A stretch of DNA of 35,811 nt, taken from the NCBI RefSeq assembly GCF_002368115.1, contig NZ_AP018316.1, positions 3,844,834 through 3,880,644 of the forward strand, in the 5' to 3' direction. This document shows positions 1-7,502 of the stretch, piece after piece. A program made the translations under genes and the position numbers. Source of the DNA: Dolichospermum compactum NIES-806. Lineage in GTDB: Bacteria; Cyanobacteriota; Cyanobacteriia; Cyanobacteriales; Nostocaceae. Each line of letters opens with the position of its first letter. Position 1 is the stretch's first letter. Below the pieces are notes generated by a model that was not told the DNA's origin, did no database searches, and saw only the letters and a list, made by a program, of their open reading frames with translations.

Positions 1-16
1 ACTTGCGTAAGTCCTA
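1..16. repeat. Terminal repeat half, left contig end
   Basis: The first 16 bases (ACTTGCGTAAGTCCTA) are the exact reverse complement of 35779-35794. A shorter form bounds a MITE-like element at 24365-24566. This suggests the end of a multicopy element at which the contig was cut. The element itself is not in view. Confidence 0.6.
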
Positions 17-71
17 TTTCTGTGTGATTTAACTTAAAAAAGTACAATTAATACCGAATCCCAACTAAACT

Positions 72-326
72 ATGTATATTTCTAATCGTGCTGCCTTAGT
101 GCGGAACTTAGCCGTTGCATTCCTCAATGGGACAATCACACTAATTATTTTACTAATAGCACCTTTAGGACTGGCAGCAGTAATTATCAATACTATTTTA
201 GTTACTATCGCCACCTTTACAAATGCTACAGCCGGAGATAGTGTTGTGCGTTTTTTACAACCATCTCAAATCAAAACAATGATAGCAGAAATCATGTACC
301 AACAGTCACAAATCACAAAAAATTGA
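72..326 (+). CDS. csx18: Small membrane protein, Csx18-like (CRISPR-associated)
   Basis: An 84-aa protein with a long hydrophobic stretch at about residues 15-50 (ILLIAPLGLAAVIINTILV), likely one or two membrane segments. A short polar C-terminal tail contains FLQPSQ. It lies 50 bp upstream of cas1 in the same direction. The name rests on my memory that cyanobacterial cas1 genes are often preceded by a protein of this size and make-up called Csx18; its molecular role is not known to me. No strong ribosome binding site is visible before the ATG. It could be any small membrane protein, but the tight linkage to cas1 supports a CRISPR-associated role. Confidence 0.6.
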   Translation: MYISNRAALVRNLAVAFLNGTITLIILLIAPLGLAAVIINTILVTIATFTNATAGDSVVRFLQPSQIKTMIAEIMYQQSQITKN

Positions 327-376
327 TCATAAATTCCAGAATAATATAATCTTTAGTTTATCTGCATTTGATATAT

Positions 377-1369
377 ATGCGAACACTTTATGTTTCTCGT
401 CAAGGTTGTTATATTAGCCTCAAAGCTGAAACCTTAATAGTTAAACAAGGAGAAATAGTACATGGTGAAGTTCAATTACCACTCCTAGAACAAATATTAA
501 TCTTTGGTAAATCACAAATTACCACCCAAGCCATTCGTACTTGTCTTTGGCGAGATATTCCCATTGCCTATCTATCTCGTATGGGATACTGTTATGGAAG
601 ATTAATGCCAATTGAGCGTGGTTATCGTCGCCTATCTCGTTATCAACAAGAGTTAACACAAATTGATAAATTGATAGCAGCTAGAACAATTATTCAAGCC
701 AAATTAAAAAATAGTCGCACCTTTTTACAACGTCAGCAACGCCGTAATCCCTCTCAAACCGCTGAAATTACCATTAAAAGTTTAGAAGTATTAGCGCAAA
801 AAGCCGGGGAAGCAGAAACTATCGAGCGTTTAATGGGTTTAGAAGGTGCCGGTGCTGCACAATATTTTAACGCTTTTGGGGAATGTTTAAATAATCCTGA
901 TTTTGTCTTTTTAGCTCGCAGTCGTCGTCCCCCAGGAAACCCCGTGAATGCCATGCTCAGTTTTGGTTATCAAATTTTATGGAATCATCTACTAACACTA
1001 ATTGAACTCCAAGGATTAGACCCCTATTATGCTTGTTTACATCAAGGAACAGAACGCCATGCAGCATTAACTTCTGATTTAATTGAAGAGTTTCGCGCCC
1101 CAATCATTGATTCTTTGGTACTGTGGTTAGTCAATACCAAAATAATGAACATTGACAATGATTTTGAATATCATGATAGCGGTTGCTACTTAAATAATTC
1201 AGGCAGACTTAAATATATCAAATATTTCTTACAACGCCTAGAAGAAGAAGTCCAAAATTCTCAAGGAGAGAAACAACCACGTTGGGATTTAATGACACAG
1301 CAAATTAAAGCTTTTAAAGATTTTGTTTACCAGCTAAGTAAACTATATAAACCTTATCAAATCCGTTAA
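377..1369 (+). CDS. cas1: CRISPR-associated endonuclease/integrase Cas1
   Basis: A 330-aa protein of normal Cas1 length. Cas1 is the integrase of CRISPR adaptation and works as a Cas1-Cas2 complex that inserts new spacers at the leader end of an array. The N-terminal beta domain begins MRTLYVSRQG. The C-terminal helical domain holds the expected metal ligands: Glu in LMGLEGAGA, His in ACLHQGTERHA and Glu in DLIEEFRAPI. An upstream in-frame TTG at 368 exists, but the ATG at 377 gives the usual Cas1 N-terminus. The stop codon overlaps a second ATG (TAATG), the arrangement expected for a coupled cas2. That reading frame is destroyed within a few codons, so Cas1 has no Cas2 partner in view. No interference genes are in the window. 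The array at 34548-35736 is at the far end, so a functional link to it is uncertain. Confidence 0.95.
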   Translation: MRTLYVSRQGCYISLKAETLIVKQGEIVHGEVQLPLLEQILIFGKSQITTQAIRTCLWRDIPIAYLSRMGYCYGRLMPIERGYRRLSRYQQELTQIDKLIAARTIIQAKLKNSRTFLQRQQRRNPSQTAEITIKSLEVLAQKAGEAETIERLMGLEGAGAAQYFNAFGECLNNPDFVFLARSRRPPGNPVNAMLSFGYQILWNHLLTLIELQGLDPYYACLHQGTERHAALTSDLIEEFRAPIIDSLVLWLVNTKIMNIDNDFEYHDSGCYLNNSGRLKYIKYFLQRLEEEVQNSQGEKQPRWDLMTQQIKAFKDFVYQLSKLYKPYQIR

Positions 1370-1389
1370 TGTTATTGTATGTAATATAG
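1369..1389 (+). pseudogene. cas2: Remnant of cas2: first codons only
   Basis: The ATG overlaps the cas1 stop by one base and is followed by codons for MLLYVI and then TAG. Many Cas2 proteins start MLLYV(V/I)AYDIP and overlap cas1 in just this way. After codon five the sequence enters the inverted-repeat element at 1384-1491. I find no continuation of Cas2 (no AYDIP-like coding, no RRT/K-rich stretch) between 1492 and 1984. This reading is an inference from a very short match plus perfect gene position. Confidence 0.6.
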
Positions 1390-1491
1390 CGGTATGCACT
1401 TGCATGAGATACATCATAGCCCCCTCATCCCTTGCGGGGAGGGGGTTGGGGGTGGGGTTCTTGTATCTCACTCAATCGAGAACCGCTATAT
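1384..1491. mobile_element. 108-bp MITE-like element in the cas2 remnant
   Basis: The 10-bp perfect terminal inverted repeats are ATATAGCGGT (1384-1393) and ACCGCTATAT (1482-1491). A second pair, GAGATACA and TGTATCTC, lies inside, with a G-rich centre (GGGGAGGGGGTTGGGGGTGG). It codes for nothing. Its left end coincides with the point where the cas2 reading frame is lost. Confidence 0.7.
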
Positions 1492-1497
1492 CATCTA

Positions 1498-1925
1498 AGA
1501 GGTTGTTTGAAAAGCATGAGATGAAACTGATAATCTCCAAAAACCTAACCCCCTACCCCCTTCCCTCGTAGAGAAGGGGGGTTTCAAAGCCTTTTTTCTT
1601 TCAATACCTTGTCCAAATTGAAAAAAGTCTTGATTTGTAGGTTGGGTTGAGGCACGAAACCCAAAAAATGCGTCGGGTTGCGCTGTCGCTTAACCCGACC
1701 TACAAAAAATGGACAAGGTATTGTCTTTAAAAAGTAATAAGAAGCCCACTGAAATCTCCAGTTACCCCTGGGATTTCAAAGCCTCTCCCCGCTGCGGGGA
1801 GAGGTTTGGAGAGGGGTTTATTTATCTTCAATCAAAAGGCTCGTGAGATTCAGTATACTCCCCGCTGCGGGGAGAGGTTTGGAGAGGGGTTTATTTATAC
1901 ATTAAAAACTTTTCAAACATCCTCT
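1498..1925. mobile_element. 428-bp nested MITE-like element
   Basis: The terminal inverted repeats are 17 bp with one mismatch: AGAGGTTGTTTGAAAAG (1498-1514) against CTTTTCAAACATCCTCT (1909-1925). Inside sits a second perfect-ended palindromic element at 1603-1722 (13-bp ends AATACCTTGTCCA/TGGACAAGGTATT). That one in turn holds a GTAGGTTGGGTT palindrome at 1637-1703. A 40-bp direct repeat lies at 1786-1825 and 1859-1898. The element has no convincing coding capacity and fills the gap between cas1 and the convergent operon end. Confidence 0.65.
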
Positions 1926-1932
1926 AAATCAG

Positions 1933-1961
1933 ATCCCCGACTTCTCTAAGAAGTCGGGGAT
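1933..1961. terminator. Strong hairpin between convergent transcripts
   Basis: A perfect 13-bp stem (ATCCCCGACTTCT with AGAAGTCGGGGAT) closes a 3-nt loop. It lies between the 3' side of cas1 and the 3' end of the minus-strand operon (stop at 1985). There is no long U-run on either strand, so it is either a dispersed palindromic repeat or a bidirectional transcript end. Hairpins with this sequence are common between cyanobacterial genes. Confidence 0.45.
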
Positions 1962-1984
1962 ATTGTTAAGGGAATCTGGTCTTG

Positions 1985-3844
1985 TTACCGATGTTTCAGA
2001 GAAGGGAAATTTTTCCCACCTAATTCAATTTGTCCAGTCACACACCCAGCCTTTAACCTATTTACTAAATACTCCAAATCATTAGCAATAAAATTTGTCC
2101 CATGATCTGGTTCTACTAAGCTAATTAAATTGACATCACTGATTATTTGCTCACCTAAATCAGCAATTCCTAAAAAATTGAAAACCCCTGATTCATAAGT
2201 TCCACAAGGTACAGAAGGATTATTCATCCCCACACAATATTCATTGTCTTGAAACCAATCAAAATCAGGATAACCATGAAAGTGAACTATGGGCGCACCA
2301 TTGGCAATCAATTCTGGTGTATATAAAGCCGCAGCTAAACTAATAGCTAACATCACATAAATATCATAAGATGGTTTAATATCTGCCTTCTTTGAATTAC
2401 TTCCTAATGGTAATTGCAGATGTAATTTATCTTGTAAACCAATCCGCAAAATATCAGCATCAATGCTTAAATCTGTCTTATTTGCCCCAGAACGAGAACT
2501 AACTAGCCAAATATCAGGTATTTGTTTAAATCTATTTTCTGCATTAATAGTCAGTTTAATATAACGTCTACCTTGTTCATTTTGGCGAAGTTCATAACTA
2601 CTAAATCCGACTACAGGTAATAAATTTTCCCATTCATCAATAGTGATTTCTGGCTTACCTACATAATGAGGAGGTTCAGCATAAGCCACAAAACCATAAG
2701 ATACTCCTGTTCTGCCATTCACAATGACATTAACAATATCTCTATGGGATTTTCTTTTAACAACTTCATCTAATTTAAACCCAGCCGGAAATAAACCTGT
2801 AGATGCTAGATCTTGACCTAATTTAATTAATTTTCCAGCATAGTTTGATAAATGAGGATTATATTCTCCTATTTCAAAACGACTAATTAATAATGGAGTA
2901 ATCGGCACAAATACTTTAGGAATAAGTGATTTTAAAGCAAAGTTCTCGATTTCATTAGGGGCAAAATTAGAATCAGAAAGATTCATATTGAGAATCGAAA
3001 ATTTTTCATGAGATACACCAATAACAATTTCTGAAAAAGTTTTCACTAATGTATTTATGCCAATGCGAATTTTTTCTGGATAGGGTGTAAGTGGACTAAC
3101 AAATTCATCATCTATATCAGTCATAATTATTACTTGTGTATTTGTCGGGTCTTCAACATATTTGGCAGCATGATCTTCAGCCCAACTACTTAACTTAGCA
3201 ATTTGTACAACGGACATTTTTTGTTTTTCTTTCAGCCATGTATAAGATAACTTATACCAAGTTTCAGCGACAAGTATTCCTAATTTTCTTAACCATGAAT
3301 TTGGTCTTTCTACATCTATTACAGCATCAATATCCGCTCTGACACTCTCCATTTTTAAAGATTTATGCCAGTTACTAAGGGGAATTTTAATGGTATGTTT
3401 CAATTCCGTTGTTGCTTCTTTCCAGGGAATTACCTTCACCCCATGCTTTTGGAGATAAAATATTAATTGTTGGCGAAATCTGACAATAACTTGATTATGA
3501 TAATAATCGGGTAAAGGTCTAAAAGTAACTTTTAGGTTTTCAGCCATGAACTGAGGATTAATAATTGGAGGTTGATATCCTGTAGGTGATTCTCCAGAAA
3601 AACCACCAATTAATTTACCAATAGTTTGCAAACTAATACCTTGTATTAAAGGTTCATGGGCATGGTTATTAGTAACATTCATTTCCTGAATTAATGCTAA
3701 AATATCTTCTTTATATTTAGCTATTTCTATTTGTATTTCTGGAGTAATTACACCCTTGGGAGAACGAATATTCAGTTTGCTATTTTCTGACCAAAATAAT
3801 ACACCTTGTTGAGTGAGTTTTGCTAAAATTTCCGCTGCGTTCAT
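1985..3844 (-). CDS. TubC-type docking domain fused to a C-terminal region of unknown function
   Basis: A 619-aa protein, the last gene of the synthase operon. Residues about 3-52 (AEILAKLTQQGVLFWSENSK, then a second half rich in Glu/Ile) resemble the TubC N-terminal docking domain. That domain sits on NRPS/PKS subunits and binds the C-terminus of a partner. The remaining 560 residues match no family I recognise. Visible features are an HFHGYPDFDWF segment (HxH, Asp), two Cys in EYCVGMNNPSVPCGTYESG, and a conserved-looking block NVIVNGRTGVSYGFVAYAEPPHY. No signal peptide or membrane segment is seen. The ATG at 3844 is preferred over the GTG one codon upstream because GGGAGA sits 7 nt before it. 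The docking domain implies that it acts on an assembly-line intermediate. The reaction (release, transfer, modification) cannot be read from the sequence. Confidence 0.75.
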   Translation of the reverse strand: MNAAEILAKLTQQGVLFWSENSKLNIRSPKGVITPEIQIEIAKYKEDILALIQEMNVTNNHAHEPLIQGISLQTIGKLIGGFSGESPTGYQPPIINPQFMAENLKVTFRPLPDYYHNQVIVRFRQQLIFYLQKHGVKVIPWKEATTELKHTIKIPLSNWHKSLKMESVRADIDAVIDVERPNSWLRKLGILVAETWYKLSYTWLKEKQKMSVVQIAKLSSWAEDHAAKYVEDPTNTQVIIMTDIDDEFVSPLTPYPEKIRIGINTLVKTFSEIVIGVSHEKFSILNMNLSDSNFAPNEIENFALKSLIPKVFVPITPLLISRFEIGEYNPHLSNYAGKLIKLGQDLASTGLFPAGFKLDEVVKRKSHRDIVNVIVNGRTGVSYGFVAYAEPPHYVGKPEITIDEWENLLPVVGFSSYELRQNEQGRRYIKLTINAENRFKQIPDIWLVSSRSGANKTDLSIDADILRIGLQDKLHLQLPLGSNSKKADIKPSYDIYVMLAISLAAALYTPELIANGAPIVHFHGYPDFDWFQDNEYCVGMNNPSVPCGTYESGVFNFLGIADLGEQIISDVNLISLVEPDHGTNFIANDLEYLVNRLKAGCVTGQIELGGKNFPSLKHR

Positions 3845-3984
3845 CACAAAATCTCCCGTATTTAAAAATAGGAATTTAGAAAAGAGGACACCTGGCTGAA
3901 TTAGGCTACCCTAATCTAGCGAAGTGTCCCAATAATCAAGGAGGAAAAACTGGTTTGTCAGTAATTAAACAGAATTTGTAGAGG
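3845..3984. other. Intercistronic gap with inverted repeat
   Basis: A 140-bp gap between the ACP gene and the docking-domain gene. It contains an imperfect palindrome (GGACAC near 3886 and GTGTCC near 3925, with ATTAG/CTAAT arms inside) and purine-rich leader sequence before 3844. It could be a processing or attenuation site. No gene is seen in it. Confidence 0.3.
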
Positions 3985-4290
3985 TTATATCTGGATAATT
4001 TCCGACTGAGAATTTTCTAATTCTTCAGATAATCTGAGAGAAAGTTCTTCAATGGTGGGATAATACCAAAGGTGGATAAGTGATAATTTGAATCCCAAAA
4101 ACTTTTCGGCTTTACTAGCGATAACTATGGTTTGTGCTGAGTCTAAACCGTAACTATCTAAAGGTTCACGAATATTTATTTCTTCTGGATTAACTCCCAG
4201 TAAAGAGGAAATTTCTGAAACTAACCAAGCTTGTATTTTAGTAGCGTTATCTTGGTTTTCTGAGAGAGAATTAGAGAGATTATTATTCAT
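3985..4290 (-). CDS. Free acyl/peptidyl carrier protein
   Basis: A 101-aa single carrier domain with the phosphopantetheine site YGLDSAQT (Ser at about residue 52). It is preceded by the usual helix and followed by the FLGFKLSLIHLWYYPTIEEL block typical of PCP/ACP domains in PKS/NRPS clusters. The serine would carry an acyl chain as a thioester. Its ATG directly follows the stop codon of the acyltransferase gene (no gap). Its ribosome binding site GGGAGGT lies inside that gene, so the two are probably translationally coupled and made in equal amounts. A free carrier beside a condensation-type acyltransferase suggests that it presents the acyl group for transfer. No phosphopantetheinyl transferase gene is in the window. 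Confidence 0.9.
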   Translation of the reverse strand: MNNNLSNSLSENQDNATKIQAWLVSEISSLLGVNPEEINIREPLDSYGLDSAQTIVIASKAEKFLGFKLSLIHLWYYPTIEELSLRLSEELENSQSEIIQI

Positions 4291-5619
4291 TTATGTACCT
4301 CCCGGTATTAAATAATGAGATGAGACTTTCATGATGTAATCAATGCAATTATCAACAAGTCTTTCCATAGTTTGGTGATTCAGTGAAGGTTGAGAAAACA
4401 CAAAATTTAGAGTCATTTTTTCCTGAAAAGTAGCAGCGTGAACAATAAACATCCCTGCATATAAAGCATGAGAACCAACAAAACTGATTTCTTCTAGTTC
4501 TAATTCTCCATAACTATGGGGAATATTAACTTTGCCAACATTAGAAACTGATACTGTAGGAGATACTTGATTAGGGAATAGTAAAGAAAAATTTATCAAA
4601 TGTTTAGCGAGAAATATCATTTGAAAAATTTCTCCTTTGTGAATTTTTTGATTGAGATTATGTTTGACTTTTCGCGCTAATTCCCAAAAAGATGTATTAT
4701 TGGTAATTCTATAAAATTTCATCAAAGACGCTGCTAAAACCGTCATATTTTCTGTACTAATTTCTGGTTGTAACCGTCTTCTTAAATCAAGATATGATAA
4801 ACAACTAACTCGAATATTATCTTCATGGTTTTTAGTCAGTTGTTTGGAGACTGTTAACATTAGTGCCGCACATAAAGCACTTTGCACTGTAGTATTTTCT
4901 TGTCTGCATTGCTGAATAAACTGCCGTGTTGATTCTTCGCTAAGTTGTCTATGAATGATTTCGCAACGACGTTGAGGAATAGGAACATATTTTTCTACTC
5001 TTAATGCTTTTGGTTGATTCCAATATTTTTGAAGTGCGATATTTAATAATAAAGCAACTCTACCTAGTTTGCTTTTGAAACTATTTGTCCATGTGGGTAA
5101 TAGTTTTTCAATGGGTGGAAGTGGTTCTAAAGTAGTAACTATGGGAAGAGATTTACCTTCCGTAATCTTTTGACAGTAGGTTAAAATTTCTGAGTGAAGT
5201 TGGACACTTGATAAACCGTCGGTAATAGCATGATGTGTTGTTGTAATCAGATAATTAATATTTTGCTGATTTAATATCTTGACAAGTACGACTCGCAGCA
5301 GGTATTTACTACTATCAATTACCTGATTCATTTCTGCATTAACAATCGCTTCCCATTCCTGACTTTCTCTAATATTAACAACTTGTAAAGGAAGTTTACC
5401 TGTACCTTTAGACTGATAATAGTAAGAATTTCTAGAGTTAATAATATGAGAATTAAGCGCAGGATGACGATATTGAATAATATCTAAAGACTGTCTGAGA
5501 ACTGTTTCTTGAATATTTCCTCGAATCCGGCTAATAGTAACTACATTCCATGTTTTAGCCCGTTGATTCAGGATTTCCATTGTTTCTTCTAGCTGTCCTA
5601 ACTTTCTATTTATAGCCAT
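4291..5619 (-). CDS. Condensation/PapA-type acyltransferase
   Basis: A 442-aa single-domain member of the condensation-domain/PapA/wax-ester-synthase fold superfamily. The active-site motif HHAITDG is at about residues 129-135 (HHxxxDG). A C-terminal SNVGKV block is like that in PapA proteins. Family members join a carrier-bound acyl group to an alcohol or amine. I start it at the ATG at 5619 (MAINRKLGQLEETM). A longer frame to 5709 exists, but its extra 30 residues would be encoded by the palindromic repeat at 5644-5719 and look non-native. It is immediately coupled to the ACP gene. A likely role is esterifying the product of the upstream synthase or moving it off the ACP; substrates are unknown. 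Confidence 0.85.
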   Translation of the reverse strand: MAINRKLGQLEETMEILNQRAKTWNVVTISRIRGNIQETVLRQSLDIIQYRHPALNSHIINSRNSYYYQSKGTGKLPLQVVNIRESQEWEAIVNAEMNQVIDSSKYLLRVVLVKILNQQNINYLITTTHHAITDGLSSVQLHSEILTYCQKITEGKSLPIVTTLEPLPPIEKLLPTWTNSFKSKLGRVALLLNIALQKYWNQPKALRVEKYVPIPQRRCEIIHRQLSEESTRQFIQQCRQENTTVQSALCAALMLTVSKQLTKNHEDNIRVSCLSYLDLRRRLQPEISTENMTVLAASLMKFYRITNNTSFWELARKVKHNLNQKIHKGEIFQMIFLAKHLINFSLLFPNQVSPTVSVSNVGKVNIPHSYGELELEEISFVGSHALYAGMFIVHAATFQEKMTLNFVFSQPSLNHQTMERLVDNCIDYIMKVSSHYLIPGGT

Positions 5620-5643
5620 ATTTATCACAACCTTTGGTAAAAT

Positions 5644-5719
5644 GTAGGTTGGGTTGAGGTACAAAACCCAACAAAATTCTTGATAATGTTGGGTTTCACT
5701 CTCGCTCAACCCAACCTAC
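5644..5719. repeat. Palindromic repeat inside the operon
   Basis: A 76-bp hairpin-forming repeat with GTAGGTTGGGTTGAG at the left and CTCAACCCAACCTAC at the right, plus inner arms AACCCAACA/TGTTGGGTT. A related copy lies at 1637-1703. It fills most of the gap between the PfaD-like gene and the acyltransferase gene. It supplies the last codons (for about RLG) and the stop codon of the PfaD-like protein. Confidence 0.8.
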
Positions 5720-7349
5720 TTTGTGGATGATATTGACTGTATTCTTCTGGCATTTGTAAGCCTTGAATTTTCAAGTTTTGAATACGATATAAATACGCTG
5801 CACCTGTCATGATTTGATCTGCCACATCAACTACTCGGCGATTATTAATATCTGCTAAATAAGAACCACGCACCCAATTATTAAAACTTCCCATTGCTGG
5901 TCCACACCAAATTTGATAATCAATTTCTCGACCTTTTTCTCCAGTATTAGACCACCGGGAAGATAGTCCTAAATACCAGCGAAATATTAACGCCATTTTT
6001 AGTTGAGGATTATTAGCTGCTTTGCTTAATTTTTCTGGGTTACGTTGAGATAAATAAGTAGATGTTTCTTGCCAAATTTCGGCAATTGTTTTTCGCAGAA
6101 TTTGTTTTTCTAACTTTTCTATTTCATCTGGGGGAACTTCTGCAAATGAATTATAGTTTCTGTATAGTTCCCATAATTTTTGAGCGCGAAGGGGGAAAAG
6201 AGTTCCTCGTTTAAGAACTTGTAATTTGACTCCCATTTCAAACATATCTGCTGCCGGTGCCATCATTACATCAGTCATTTCTGCTTCAGCTAGTAACTTT
6301 TTTGTATATTCAGAAGTCCCAGCTTCAACGCAAGATTGATTAATAGAACCAGTGACAATATAAGCTGCACCCATCATTAAGGCTGCTAGTGCTGATTGCG
6401 GTGTAGAAATTCCGCCAGCCACACCAATTCTTACTGGTTTTTCATAATCATATTTGCGTTGAATTTCGTCCCTTAATTCTAAAATAGAAGGTAATAAACA
6501 AACCAGTGGACGATTATCTGTATGTCCTCCCGAATCTGCTTCTACAGTAATATCATCAGCCATAGGAATCTTTGCGGCAAGATTAGCTTGCAATTCGCTA
6601 ATTAATCCTTGTTCAACTAATTGAGTTAAAATTTTTGTGGGTGCAGGTTGGAGGAATTTAGTAGCAACTTCCCGACGAGAAACTTTAGCAATAATTTTGT
6701 TTTTGATTTCGATTTCATTGGCTGAATTTAAACTTAATCCAGCCGCCCGATAGTAGACGATATTATCACTTAAATCTAAAAATGCAGAGGCTTCAATTAT
6801 TCTGACTTGATGCTGTAAATACAAATCAATTAAACGCCGTTCAATAGCAGGTTCACTAGGGCTATGAAGCAAGTTAAACGCATAGGATTTGTTATGCAAA
6901 GCTTGTTTAATTTTATGAATTGCTGCTTCTATCCGGGTAGGAGATAAACCTCCTGCACCAAAGGAGCTTAAAATGTTGGCTTTTCCCAAGGTAATTACCA
7001 TTTCTTCAGATGCAATACCTTGAGCCATTGCTCCAGTCATATAGGCATATTTGACACTGTAAAACTCTAGAAAAGCTGGATCACCTAATTGATGAAATCC
7101 GATTGCAGGAACAGTTAAAAGCATTTCTAGTTTTTGAGTTTTACCGTTAGCACTATATGATAGACTGCCTTGATTGCTAATACCAATTTGTCCTTCTTTA
7201 TTCAGAATATAACAAGGAGAATTTAAATTCATCAGTGTGTTTTTAATATTTTCTTTATCAAAATACACACTATTTAAATCGCCTTGCCATCCTTGATAAT
7301 TGTTATTCATTGAAGGGGAAAATTTGAGTTGTTGATGTTGTTTTAACAT
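5706..7349 (-). CDS. pfaD: PfaD-type enoyl reductase (FMN TIM barrel)
   Basis: About 547 aa from the ATG at 7349 (MLKQHQQLKFSP). PfaD proteins are trans-acting enoyl reductases of PUFA synthases and related lipid synthases, in the nitronate monooxygenase-like FMN fold. Supporting motifs are WQGDLNSVYFD near the start, GAGGLSPTRIE, the phosphate-binding GVAGGISTPQSALAALMMGA, GSINQSCVEAGTSE, and PAADMFEMGVKLQVLKRGT. A longer frame reaches 7481, but its first 44 residues do not look like the family; the ribosome binding site is weak for every choice. The C-terminus ends in SRLG encoded by an inserted palindromic repeat, so the native end may have been changed. It should reduce enoyl intermediates formed by the DH of the large synthase. 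Confidence 0.9.
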   Translation of the reverse strand: MLKQHQQLKFSPSMNNNYQGWQGDLNSVYFDKENIKNTLMNLNSPCYILNKEGQIGISNQGSLSYSANGKTQKLEMLLTVPAIGFHQLGDPAFLEFYSVKYAYMTGAMAQGIASEEMVITLGKANILSSFGAGGLSPTRIEAAIHKIKQALHNKSYAFNLLHSPSEPAIERRLIDLYLQHQVRIIEASAFLDLSDNIVYYRAAGLSLNSANEIEIKNKIIAKVSRREVATKFLQPAPTKILTQLVEQGLISELQANLAAKIPMADDITVEADSGGHTDNRPLVCLLPSILELRDEIQRKYDYEKPVRIGVAGGISTPQSALAALMMGAAYIVTGSINQSCVEAGTSEYTKKLLAEAEMTDVMMAPAADMFEMGVKLQVLKRGTLFPLRAQKLWELYRNYNSFAEVPPDEIEKLEKQILRKTIAEIWQETSTYLSQRNPEKLSKAANNPQLKMALIFRWYLGLSSRWSNTGEKGREIDYQIWCGPAMGSFNNWVRGSYLADINNRRVVDVADQIMTGAAYLYRIQNLKIQGLQMPEEYSQYHPQSRLG

Positions 7350-7424
7350 GATTTTTGAGGTGAATATTCTATGGAATTTTTTTTGATGAAAATGAAACTG
7401 CATAGAATAAGACTTCAACAATAT

Positions 7425-7475
7425 TTGACTGCAAATAAACGCAGATGAATTAATTGATTTCATGATTCTGTGCAG
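7425..7475. repeat. Dispersed 51-bp repeat, copy 1
   Basis: This stretch (TTGACTGCAAATAAACGCAG to TTCTGTGCAG) closely matches 17147-17197 in the same orientation. Both copies lie upstream of synthase genes: here upstream of the PfaD-like gene, there upstream of the PfaA-like gene. It may be a dispersed repeat or a shared leader element. Confidence 0.5.
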
Positions 7476-7502
7476 TTTCAAATATTCTTGTGATAATAAT
7501 TT

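Noticed and set aside
5620..5709. 30-residue N-terminal extension of the acyltransferase
   Set aside because: It would be encoded mainly by the palindromic repeat and overlaps the PfaD stop; the ATG at 5619 gives a normal start.
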